The notes below the pieces were generated by a model. That model was not told the DNA's origin and did not search any database. It was given only the letters and a program-made list of their open reading frames with translations. From NCBI RefSeq assembly GCF_039724765.1, contig NZ_CP155730.1, forward strand, positions 340,263-404,262: DNA of 64,000 bases, in the 5' to 3' direction. Both the position numbers and the translations under genes were made by a program. This document shows, in pieces, positions 50,812 to 58,938 of the stretch. Every line of letters starts with the position of its first letter. Within the stretch, counting starts at the first letter, position 1. Source of the stretch: Sagittula stellata E-37. GTDB lineage: Bacteria > Pseudomonadota > Alphaproteobacteria > Rhodobacterales > Rhodobacteraceae.

Positions 50812-51690
50812 ATGTCACGACTACTCGTTTTCGGTGACGCGAGCTTCGATCAGACGTTTTTCGCGCCGCATATCCCTGCGCCGGACGAAAAGGTGCACTG
50901 TTCCGGCTTCGCCGAGGGCTATGGCGGCGTTGCGCTGAACACCGCCATAGCCGCCGCGCGTGCCGGGGGTGAGGTCACGCTCGTGGCACAGGTCGGCACC
51001 GATGCGCCCTCTGCGGCACTGGCCGACTACCTTTCGGAGGCAGGCGTCCCGCATCGGCTGAACGCGGCCGACGGTGTGATCGCCCGGGTCACGACACTGG
51101 TCGCGACCGATGGCGAAAAACGGCTGCTGCTCTATCCCGGTGTTTCGCTCTACCCCGATCTGGCCTGCGCCGAGGGGCTGTCCCTCGATGGCGTCGCACA
51201 TGTGCACACCGCGATCTACGGCCCGGCGGGCACGCTCCTTATCGAGCGGGCGCGGAGCGCTGGGGCAAGCTGGTCGCTGGATCTGGAGCCCGCAACCTTC
51301 GCCGCGGGCCTTGAGGCCTTGGAGCCGCAGATCGAGGGGGCCGCGCTGCTCTTCGTCAATGATCGCGCCGCAGCGCAGATCGGCGCGGACGCGGTCGATG
51401 TCCTCTTTGAAATGGGGGCCGCCGCCGTGCTGCGCACCCGTGGACCGGCAGGCGCGACGCTGTACTGCCCCGACGGGAGTGAGAGTGCAAATGCCTCCTG
51501 CCCGAAGGACATGCCGATCGTCGACACCACCGGCGCCGGCGACTGCCTTGCAGGCTGGTATCTGGCGCGACACCTCGCGGGCGCGCCCCCGCAAGAGGCC
51601 CTGCGCATGGCGGTCACCGCCGCGACGCGCGCCTGCGGTTTTCCAGGAACACATGCGGGCTATCCCAGCTTGCACGAGATTGAACAGTAA
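50812..51690 (+). CDS. PfkB-family carbohydrate/nucleoside kinase
   Basis: 292 residues. PfkB motifs: EGYGGVALNTAIAAARAGG near residue 42 and VDTTGAGDCLAGWY (Asp base) at about residue 237. AAAGG lies before the ATG. It is only distantly similar to the ribokinase at 35510 and has GYGG in place of GGKG. It would phosphorylate a sugar or nucleoside hydroxyl and is the first gene of the BtpA operon. The substrate is unknown. Confidence 0.88.
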   Translation: MSRLLVFGDASFDQTFFAPHIPAPDEKVHCSGFAEGYGGVALNTAIAAARAGGEVTLVAQVGTDAPSAALADYLSEAGVPHRLNAADGVIARVTTLVATDGEKRLLLYPGVSLYPDLACAEGLSLDGVAHVHTAIYGPAGTLLIERARSAGASWSLDLEPATFAAGLEALEPQIEGAALLFVNDRAAAQIGADAVDVLFEMGAAAVLRTRGPAGATLYCPDGSESANASCPKDMPIVDTTGAGDCLAGWYLARHLAGAPPQEALRMAVTAATRACGFPGTHAGYPSLHEIEQ

Positions 51691-51706
51691 AGGACCCGCC
51701 ACCGAG

Positions 51707-52555
51707 ATGACTGCACCGATCGTGATGCCCCCGAAACCAAGCGCGCTCGAGACCCTCTTCGAAAAGAAGAAGCCAATCATCGGCGTGATACACCTCGCCG
51801 CCCTGCCCGGCGCCCCCTTCTACGACGGCGCTCCCCTGCGCGAGATCTATGCCGCCGCCGTGCGCGACGCCAAGACGCTCGCGGCGGGTGGCGTCGACGG
51901 GATCATGATCGAGAACGCGGGAGACATGCCCTTTGCCCGCCCCGAGGACATCGGCTTCGAAACCGTCGCCTTCCTGACCGCCGCGTGTGAAGCCGTGCGC
52001 GGGGCGGTCGACACGCCCATCGGCATCACCTGCGTCGCCAACGGCGCCATCCCCGGGCTTGCCGTGGCCAAGGCGGTGGGTGCCCGCTGGGTGCGCGTCA
52101 ACCAATGGGCCAACGCCTATGTCGCCAACGAGGGCTTCCTGAACGGGGCGGCCTCGGCGGCAATGCGCTACCGGGCACAAATCGCGGCCAAGGATGTAGC
52201 GGTCCTCGCGGACGTCCACGTGAAATTCGGAGCCCATGCCATCACCGCCGACCGTACGATCACCGAGCAGGCCACCGATGCCGAGTGGTTCGGCGCTGAC
52301 GTACTGATCGCGACCGGCCAGCGCACGGGGTCGCCAACACAGCCCGAGGAGGTGCGCCAGGTGCGTGCAGGCACGCATCTTCCGGTCATCGTCGGATCGG
52401 GGCTTTCGCCCGAACAGGTTCCGGCTCTGATGGAGGTGGCCGACGGGGCCATCGTCGGTCAATGGCTGAAGGTCGATGCCCGCTGGTGGAACCCGGTCGA
52501 TCCGGCCCGCGTCGAACGCTTGATGACCGCGATGGACCAGGTGCGCCCGGCATGA
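51707..52555 (+). CDS. BtpA/SgcQ-family protein, copy 1
   Basis: 282 residues from the ATG at 51707. TIM-barrel-like protein with the family landmarks IGVIHLAALPGAP, DGIMIENAGDMPFARPEDIG, RVNQWANAYVANEGF, DVHVKFGAHAIT-DRTI and GSGLSPEQVPALM. BtpA was first noted for photosystem I biogenesis in cyanobacteria and SgcQ in an enteric sugar operon; no reaction is established. Its product shares the NQWANAYVANEGF and WWNPV blocks with copy 2 at 53668. The proteins may act on the phosphorylated product of the neighbouring kinase. Confidence 0.9.
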   Translation: MTAPIVMPPKPSALETLFEKKKPIIGVIHLAALPGAPFYDGAPLREIYAAAVRDAKTLAAGGVDGIMIENAGDMPFARPEDIGFETVAFLTAACEAVRGAVDTPIGITCVANGAIPGLAVAKAVGARWVRVNQWANAYVANEGFLNGAASAAMRYRAQIAAKDVAVLADVHVKFGAHAITADRTITEQATDAEWFGADVLIATGQRTGSPTQPEEVRQVRAGTHLPVIVGSGLSPEQVPALMEVADGAIVGQWLKVDARWWNPVDPARVERLMTAMDQVRPA

Positions 52556-53292
52556 GCAACCTCACCGCGGACACGGACGTCTTTGCCTCGGACCCCGAGG
52601 CGGGCCAAAGGGCCTGCATCGTCTTCACCGGTACGCGGCAGGACGACCTGCCGGGCATCTACACAGAGGCGCATCGCGCCGCGATCGAGGCGGTTCTGGC
52701 CGAACTGATCGCCGAGGGCTGGATCCTTTCGCAGCGCCGCGTGTTCGACGGGACGGCGCCGAAAATCCCGATCGCGCTCGACACCGGGTTCACACACGCC
52801 CATGACATCGCGGGGGTCTTCGAGGCCCCGGACCTCGACGCGGCCATCGCCGGCACGGTGCGGCTCGAACGCGCTGGCTGGGCGCGACTGTTCCGCACCG
52901 AATGGATAATCGGCCTGCGTGAATTCGCCCCGATCCTCGGCGAAGGCGCGCATGGCGATCACGGCTGGGCCTTTCTTGCGCTCTGGGAATGGAACGACCA
53001 GTGGTGCGAGGCGACCCCTGCCGAGCGCAACGAGTATGATCTGGAATGCGATATCGCCTTCCGCGGCGATCTTGCGCATGGCGTTAACATCTCGGGCCGC
53101 ATGCGGCTCGACCTCGGCCACCACTGGCATCACCTCGGCTACTGGGAAATCGCTGGCCCCGACGTTGCAGATAGCGCCATTCGCGGCCACGAAGCGGTCG
53201 CCGACTTCAAATTCACCACATCGCGCCACATCGTCGGCAAGCTGCGCCCGCTCGCCGAGCTGATCCGGCCCCGCCACAGCGAAGGGACCTAA
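52552..53292 (+). CDS. Unknown protein X of the BtpA operon
   Basis: 246 residues, ATGA overlap with BtpA copy 1. It is soluble and acidic, with no signal peptide. The first half has GQRACIVFTGTRQDDLPG and a mixed alpha/beta pattern. The second half is rich in His and Trp (ALWEWNDQWCEATPAERNEYD, RLDLGHHWHHLGYWEI), which could bind metal or haem. It could be a two-domain ferredoxin-like (dimeric alpha/beta barrel) protein, but I do not recognise a family. Confidence 0.75.
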   Translation: MSNLTADTDVFASDPEAGQRACIVFTGTRQDDLPGIYTEAHRAAIEAVLAELIAEGWILSQRRVFDGTAPKIPIALDTGFTHAHDIAGVFEAPDLDAAIAGTVRLERAGWARLFRTEWIIGLREFAPILGEGAHGDHGWAFLALWEWNDQWCEATPAERNEYDLECDIAFRGDLAHGVNISGRMRLDLGHHWHHLGYWEIAGPDVADSAIRGHEAVADFKFTTSRHIVGKLRPLAELIRPRHSEGT

Positions 53293-53296
53293 CCCC

Positions 53297-53626
53297 ATGT
53301 CCACCACCAAAACTGACGCCCCGACCTGCCTCTGGCTGCACTACGCCCGCCCGCGCCCACACTGGTACACGCTCCCCGACGCCGAGCGCACCGAACTGCA
53401 GGCACGTTGGAGCGCATTGCGCTCAACGGCCGTCGCCGCAGGTGCCGAAAACCGCGGCCGGTTCCACATCCGCGGCCAGCACGATTTTGAAACCATCGAG
53501 ACATGGGTGTTCGATGGCTCCGCCGCCGCCTTTGCTCATTGGCAGGCGCTGGTGGATGCGCGTTACAGCGAGTTCTTCGCCTTCTCCAACAACATCGGCC
53601 TCGCCTGCGCGCAGAGCGCAGCCTGA
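53297..53626 (+). CDS. Unknown small protein Y of the BtpA operon
   Basis: 109 residues, four bases after protein X. Its pattern of strand, helix, strand, strand, helix (CLWLHYARPRPHWYTL, AERTELQARWSALRS, ETIETWVFDGSAAAFAHWQALV) fits a dimeric alpha/beta barrel (monooxygenase/DABB-like) fold. Such small proteins often act as cofactor-free enzymes or binding proteins. It is rich in Trp and His, as is protein X. The function is unknown. Confidence 0.75.
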   Translation: MSTTKTDAPTCLWLHYARPRPHWYTLPDAERTELQARWSALRSTAVAAGAENRGRFHIRGQHDFETIETWVFDGSAAAFAHWQALVDARYSEFFAFSNNIGLACAQSAA

Positions 53627-53667
53627 GCCCGGCCGGGCCGCGGCCCCTCCTTTCGTGCAGGACCACA

Positions 53668-54513
53668 ATGACCCAGACGATTTCCAACATCGCATCCGAC
53701 GCCATCCGCGACATCTTCGGGCGCCCCAAGGCGTTGATCGGCATGGTGCATTGCCCCGCCCTGCCGGGCGCGCCGCGCTACAAGGGGGCGGCCCTCGACA
53801 CGATCTACGACGCCTGCATGCGTGACGCCGAGGCGCTGATCGCCGGCGGCTTTCATGGGCTGATCATCGAGAACCACGGCGACATTCCCTTCTCCAAACC
53901 CGAGGACATGGGCCATGAGACCGCTGCCTTCCTGTCGGTGATCACCGACCGGATCCGCCGCGCGCTCGGGGTGCCGCTCGGGATCAACGTGCTCGCCAAT
54001 GCGCCGATCCCGGCTATTGCCACTGCCGTTGCCGGTGGCGCGGCGTTCATTCGGGTGAACCAGTGGGCCAACGCATATGTCGCCAACGAAGGCTTCATGG
54101 AGGGCCGCGCCGCCGAGGCCATGCGCTACCGCGCCGCGCTGCGCGCCGACAACGTGAAGATCTTCGCCGATAGCCACGTGAAGCACGGCGCCCATGCCAT
54201 CACCGGCGACCGCACGATCGAGGAGCTGACCCGCGATCTCGCCTTCTTTGACGCCGATTGCGTCATCGCCACCGGCAACCGCACCGGCGACAGCGCCGCA
54301 ACCGACGAGATCCGCACCATCGGCGATGCCACTCACCTGCCGGTTTTGGTCGGCTCTGGCGTCACCGAGGGCAACGTGCGCGAGATCCTCGGCCTGACCA
54401 ATGGCGTCATCGTCGCCTCGTCGCTCAAGGAAGGCGGCGTCTGGTGGAACCCGGTCGAACCGGCGCGGGTGGCGTCCTTCGTTTCGGTCGCGCAAGAGGC
54501 GCTCGAGGCATGA
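53668..54513 (+). CDS. BtpA/SgcQ-family protein, copy 2
   Basis: 281 residues from the ATG at 53668 (AGGACC upstream). It has the same landmarks as copy 1: IGMVHCPALPGAP, HGLIIENHGDIPFSKPEDMG, RVNQWANAYVANEGF, DSHVKHGAHAIT-DRTIEE and GSGVTEGNVREIL. The two copies have clearly diverged outside these blocks, so they may form a heteromer or do successive steps. It overlaps the TenA-like gene by ATGA. Confidence 0.9.
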   Translation: MTQTISNIASDAIRDIFGRPKALIGMVHCPALPGAPRYKGAALDTIYDACMRDAEALIAGGFHGLIIENHGDIPFSKPEDMGHETAAFLSVITDRIRRALGVPLGINVLANAPIPAIATAVAGGAAFIRVNQWANAYVANEGFMEGRAAEAMRYRAALRADNVKIFADSHVKHGAHAITGDRTIEELTRDLAFFDADCVIATGNRTGDSAATDEIRTIGDATHLPVLVGSGVTEGNVREILGLTNGVIVASSLKEGGVWWNPVEPARVASFVSVAQEALEA

Positions 54514-55163
54514 CGCAGGCGCTCTCTGACCGCATCCTCGCAGAAAACGCCGAGGTTTTTGACGCCATGGTCGGGCACCGCTTCGTGCGCGATGTGGCGG
54601 CCGACACGCTGACCGCCGAGGCCTTCGACCGCTACCTGCAGATCGAAGGCGATTTCGTCGAGACCGCCATCGCCATCTTCGGCTACGCGGTGGCCAAGGC
54701 CCCGGACATCGCGGCGAGGCGCAAGTTGATCGCGGTGCTGGACGCGCTCGCCAACGAGCAGATCGCCTATTTCGAGCGCGTCATCGAGGCCCGCTGCATC
54801 ACCTTCGAGTCGGCACTGCGCAGCCACCCGGATGTTGTGGCCTTTGGTGGCGGCATGCTCGAGATCGCCCGCGACGGCAGCTACTCCGAGATCCTCGCAG
54901 CGATGTTCGCCGCCGAATGGATGTATCTGACGTGGAATGACCAGGTGGCCGCCGACATGCCGAGCGATCCTGATCTGCGCCATTGGGTCGACATGCATGT
55001 CTCCGAGGGTTTCCGGCACGGCGCCCATTGGCTGAAGGACAGTCTCGACGCGCTCGGCACCGAGCTTTCTGAGCAGGAAAAGGCACGGTGCTCCGAGATC
55101 TTCGGACGTGCACAGCAGCTCGAAATCGACTTCCACAGCGCGGTCTACGTCGATGAAGCGTAG
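54510..55163 (+). CDS. TenA/THI-4-family helical protein lacking the usual cysteine
   Basis: 217 residues, all alpha-helical. The TenA pattern is visible: YLQIEGDFVETAI (Asp near residue 48), AAMFAAEWMYLTW and a final LEIDFHSAV containing the late conserved Glu. Classical thiaminase II has a Pro-Cys before the aromatic WxY motif; here the position reads Phe-Ala-Ala-Glu, so the nucleophile is absent, as in TenA_E-type or non-thiamine members. It is probably a hydrolase or binding protein for a thiamine-like or other cyclic amine, and closes the BtpA operon. Confidence 0.82.
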   Translation: MTQALSDRILAENAEVFDAMVGHRFVRDVAADTLTAEAFDRYLQIEGDFVETAIAIFGYAVAKAPDIAARRKLIAVLDALANEQIAYFERVIEARCITFESALRSHPDVVAFGGGMLEIARDGSYSEILAAMFAAEWMYLTWNDQVAADMPSDPDLRHWVDMHVSEGFRHGAHWLKDSLDALGTELSEQEKARCSEIFGRAQQLEIDFHSAVYVDEA

Positions 55164-55504
55164 CCTCAGGAGCTTGGTAAGGCGGGCATGGCGAGACCCT
55201 GTTTCGGCCGGACCAACCTTGCCAGCGGAACCCAGAAATATCTGGCGTCTACCTATTCCTGTCTTGCTGAGCTAAGGAATACCGCGCGGGAAGTGGTGAG
55301 CATCGCGAGCGCCTTGCCTTCGTTGAGCACCCGTATGACCTCCGCATCCCGCTGCTGCAGATGCGTTACCATGGCGTTGTGGTGCAATGCCTCCGCCAGA
55401 TCGCACACCTCGACGCCTTTCCCGTCAGCAGTGACAGCGGTCACGGGAGCTTGTGGGCAGGCGCGCCTGCATAGGGCAGCAAGGCTTGATGGCGCATGCC
55501 GTCG
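55164..55504. other. Unassigned stretch after the TenA gene
   Basis: On the minus strand a frame ending at 55253 reads KGVEVCDLAEALHHNAMV and then QQRDAEVIRVLNEGKALAM, with sensible protein-like composition but no start of its own. It joins the IS5 remnant at about 55504. It may be the C-terminal stump of a gene destroyed by the insertion. I cannot name the family. Confidence 0.4.
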
Positions 55505-55784
55505 GCTGTGACCGTGGCGATATCCTGATCCGGGTCGACCTGCCTCAGGAGGTCCGGCAGCATCGGTGCGTCGCCGAAATTGCTGGAATGACCTCGACCG
55601 CCCGGATCTCCAGTGTTTCCTCATCGATTCCAAGGTAGGTCTTGCGCCACACGCGCCGCTTCGAGCCGCCATGCTTGCGGCTGTGCCACTCGCCTTCGCC
55701 CTCCACCTTGATGCCGGTGCTGTCTATGAGCAGGTGCAGCGCCCCCTTTTCGAAGCAGTCTGGCGCGGTGTCGGATGCTGACAT
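55505..55784 (-). pseudogene. IS5-family transposase fragment, frameshifted
   Basis: It reads LHLLIDSTGIKVEGEGEW, KHGGSKRRVWRKTYLGID and EIRAVEV, the middle of an IS5-type transposase (first catalytic Asp in LIDSTG). Near 55590 the frame shifts, and the next family block (DAPMLPDLLRQV, DQDIATVTADG) appears in another frame. Everything after TVTADG is missing. Both ends are gone. Confidence 0.8.
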
Positions 55785-55811
55785 GTATCCGGCCTCACAA
55801 TGCGGCCATCG

Positions 55812-56890
55812 TCATGCCACGGGCCCGCCTAGTGTTCGCAGATCAGGCTCTAAATCGACGCCGCGTGCTCGGAGGCACTTTGTTGCAGGCTGATGCCTCT
55901 GATCCCGTCTCGCGACCGTTGCGCCAAGCCGCTCCCAGCCCTCCTCCGCTCCGACGTCTCGCAGCCACTGGCCGGCTTGCCCCGCCATTGCCGGAGCCCG
56001 GTAATTCTCTCCGCTTTTCATCAAGGCCCACACGATCCGCGCCATTTTGTTGGCCAGCGCCACGCGGACCAGCATCTGCGGCGCGCGCTCCAGAATCCGA
56101 GCCCCAGCCAGGCCGCGCAGTCCCATCCTTTCCGGAACACCTGCGGCGGCGGCGCAAGCGTGGCGATGGCTGTGGCAATCAGCTGGCCGATGCCGGGGAT
56201 CGTCATGAGACGGCGGGCGACCACATTTTCCTTGGCGCGCCAGTCGATCTCGGCAACCAGGGTTTCGATCTGCCCGTCGAGCTGCGCGAGCGTGGCAGTC
56301 AGGATCTGCAGGGAGGCCCGCGCCGCTTCCGGCAGATCCGACCCTTCGCCGGCGACCACCACGACCAGGCGCTGAACATTCGTCGAGCCCTGCGGCACGA
56401 CCCAGCCGTACTCGCCCAGGTGACCGCGCAGCGCGTCGATCGCCCGGGTGCGCTGCCGGAAAAGCAGTTAACGCACGCGGAAGACGCTGGCTGCCCCCTG
56501 CGTTTCCTCGCTCTTCAAGTGCACGAAGCGCATGCTCGGACGCTGGGTCGCCTTGCAGATCGCTTCCGCGTCGGCTGCATCGTTCTTCTGCCGCTTCACG
56601 AAGGGTTTCACATAGGCCGGCGGGATGAGCCTGATATCGTGACCGAGCTTGGAAAGCTCGCGCCCCCGGAAATGCGCGCCGCCGCAGGTTTCCATCGCCA
56701 CCAGACGGGGCGGCAGCTTGGCAAAGAACTCCAGCACCTCGGCCTGTCGGAGTTTCCTGCGCAGGACGGCAGCGCCCCTGGTGTCAGCGCTGTGGACCTG
56801 GAACACATTCTTCGCCAGATCGAACCCGACCGTGATAATCTCCGATATGACCGCCTCCAGAATTGGATTCTTGAGATCCCACCTTGGCAC
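55812..56890 (-). pseudogene. IS110-family (IS1111-type) transposase, broken
   Basis: The N-terminal part (56890-56468) has TVGFDLAKNVFQVH and KRQKNDAADAEAICKA, then stops at 56468. The middle (from about 56398) resumes in a different frame with RRLMTIPGIGQLIATAIATL and WDCAAWLGLG. A third segment (about 56090-55812) gives RVALANKMARIVWALMKSGENYRAP. About 80 family residues between the last two are deleted. The gene is inactive and more decayed than the IS110 copy at 34113. Confidence 0.85.
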
Positions 56891-56962
56891 CTCGATGCCG
56901 TCGGCGGGCGGTTACATCATCAACGCCAGTTTGTACCATCATCGCAATATTGTCCCGCCAGC

Positions 56963-57949
56963 TCAATGACCGTGCAGGAAGCAGGCAGCCGACTGGTCGC
57001 TGCGCTCGTCGAGCCGGATCAGCGGCGGGCGCGCCGCGCTGCAGGCATCGAAACGTTTCGGGCAGCGGCTCTCGAACGGACAACCGGCAAGATCCGCAGT
57101 GGTGGAGGGCACTTCGCCCTCGAGCCGGGCATGCGTGCGTCGGGCGCCGGGTCGCAGCGGCAGCACCGCCGACAGCAGTGCCTGTGAGTAGGGATGCTGC
57201 GGGCTGTGGAATACTTCATCACCCGTGCCCTGCTCGACGATGGTGCCGCGATACATCACCGCCACCCGGTGCGCGATGCTGCGCACGATGCCCAGATCGT
57301 GGCTGATGAACAGCAGCGCGAGGTTCAGCTCGGCCTGCAGCTCTTTCAGAAGGTTCACGATCTGCGCCTTGATCGACACGTCGAGTGCCGAGGTCGCCTC
57401 GTCGCACACGATGAGGTCGGGCTTGGAGGCCAACGCCCGCGCCATGGCGATGCGTTGCGCCTGCCCCCCGGAAAATTCATGCGGCCAGCGTCCGGCGCTG
57501 TCCACCGGCATGCGCACGAGCGTCAACAGGCGCTGCACCTCCTCGGCGACCTGCACCGACGTCAGCTGCGGACGGTAGTTGCGGACCGGCTCGGCGAGGG
57601 CATCGCCGATGCGCTTACGCGGGTTCAGCGAGCTCAGCGGATCCTGGAAGATCATCTGCACCTGCTTGTTGTACGCTTGCCGGCGCCCCCGGCCGAGCCC
57701 GTCGATGCGGATGCCGTCGAAGCGGATGGCGCCGTCCGAAATGCCCTGCAGCCCGACGACACATTTGCCCAGGGTGGACTTGCCACAGCCGGACTCGCCC
57801 ACGAGCGCGAGCGTCTCGCCGCGCGCGATGCTCAGGCTCACACCGGTCAGCGCCTTGACGGAACGCGGCGCGGCGAAGGGGTGCGGCTTGCGCAGTGGGT
57901 AGTCCTTGAAGATCTGCTGCAGTTCCAGGATCGGGTCTTGGCGGTTCAT
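56963..57949 (-). CDS. Dipeptide/oligopeptide-type ABC ATPase (DppF/OppF-like)
   Basis: 328 residues from the ATG at 57949, overlapping the DppD-like stop by ATGA. Walker A GESGCGKST, signature FSGGQAQR, Walker B LIVCDEATSALDVS and ISHDL are intact. The C-terminal oligopeptide domain has the cysteine cluster CPFESRCPKRFDAC, as in DppF/OppF. It is the last gene of the operon and ends near the IS110 remnant. Confidence 0.93.
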   Translation of the reverse strand: MNRQDPILELQQIFKDYPLRKPHPFAAPRSVKALTGVSLSIARGETLALVGESGCGKSTLGKCVVGLQGISDGAIRFDGIRIDGLGRGRRQAYNKQVQMIFQDPLSSLNPRKRIGDALAEPVRNYRPQLTSVQVAEEVQRLLTLVRMPVDSAGRWPHEFSGGQAQRIAMARALASKPDLIVCDEATSALDVSIKAQIVNLLKELQAELNLALLFISHDLGIVRSIAHRVAVMYRGTIVEQGTGDEVFHSPQHPYSQALLSAVLPLRPGARRTHARLEGEVPSTTADLAGCPFESRCPKRFDACSAARPPLIRLDERSDQSAACFLHGH

Positions 57950-58932
57950 GCGCGCGCCTCCGTACAGGGATTGTGGCAGGCGGCGCACTGGCCGGGGGAG
58001 ATCTCCATCGCGGGGGGCATGGTCTGCACGCAGGCGGCGACGGCGCGGTCGCAGCGCGGTTGGAACGGGCACCCCTGTGGCAGCCGGGCAAGATCCGGCA
58101 CCTGCCCGGGGACATGGTGCAGCGGCGCATCGTCCCGCTCGCGCGGATCGGTGGGATCGGGCACCGCTCGCATCAGCGCCGCGGTGTAGGGATGGGCCGG
58201 CACCGCGAAGAGCGCGGCGACCGGCGCCGTCTCGACCACGTGGCCCGCGTACATCACCACCACCCGGTCGGCGAGCGCCGCCACAACGCCAAGATCATGG
58301 GTGATCATGACCATCGAGCTGCCGCGCTCCCGCCGCAGCGCCCGCAGCAGGTCGAGGATCTGTGCCTGCACCGTGACATCGAGCGCGGTGGTCGGCTCGT
58401 CGGCGATGATCAGCTCGGGATCGCAGGCCAGCGCGATGGCGATGGTGACGCGCTGGCGCATCCCACCGGACAACTCGTGCGGATACTGGCCGAGCCGCTT
58501 TTCCGGATCCGACAGGCCGACCTGCCGCAGCAGGTCGATGGCCCACGCCCGGCGTTCGCGCCGGGACAAAGCGGTGTGCAGCTTCAGCGGCTCGGTCAGC
58601 TGGTAGCCGATTGACAGCACCGGGTTCAGAGAGGTCATCGGGTTCTGGAAGATCATGCCGATGGCCCGCCCGAGCCGCCCCCGCTGCTCGCGCGCGGTAG
58701 CGGTGAGCACGTCGGCACCGTCATGCAACACGGCGCCGCTGATCCGGGCGTTGGCCGCGTCCAGCATGCCGGTGATCGCCGAAACGGTGACGGATTTTCC
58801 GCAGCCGGATTCTCCGACGATGGCCACGGTCTCGTCGCGGGCGACGGAAAAGCTGACGCCGCTGGCGGCGTGCAGCGGGCCGCGCGGCGTGTCGAAGGTG
58901 ACCGAAAGGTCCTGGACATCGAGAAGGGTCAT
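57946..58932 (-). CDS. Dipeptide/oligopeptide-type ABC ATPase (DppD/OppD-like)
   Basis: 328 residues. Walker A GESGCGKS, signature LSGGMRQR, Walker B LIIADEPTTALDV and ITHDLG are present. The C-terminal cysteine cluster is CPFQPRCDRAVAAC. It pairs with the DppF-like ATPase. Confidence 0.93.
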   Translation of the reverse strand: MTLLDVQDLSVTFDTPRGPLHAASGVSFSVARDETVAIVGESGCGKSVTVSAITGMLDAANARISGAVLHDGADVLTATAREQRGRLGRAIGMIFQNPMTSLNPVLSIGYQLTEPLKLHTALSRRERRAWAIDLLRQVGLSDPEKRLGQYPHELSGGMRQRVTIAIALACDPELIIADEPTTALDVTVQAQILDLLRALRRERGSSMVMITHDLGVVAALADRVVVMYAGHVVETAPVAALFAVPAHPYTAALMRAVPDPTDPRERDDAPLHHVPGQVPDLARLPQGCPFQPRCDRAVAACVQTMPPAMEISPGQCAACHNPCTEARA

Positions 58933-58938
58933 GGGAGG

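Noticed and set aside
49008..50837. 609-codon plus-strand frame spanning allC and the GntR gene
   Set aside because: It crosses two real genes of opposite strands in wrong frames, with low-complexity Arg-rich sequence.
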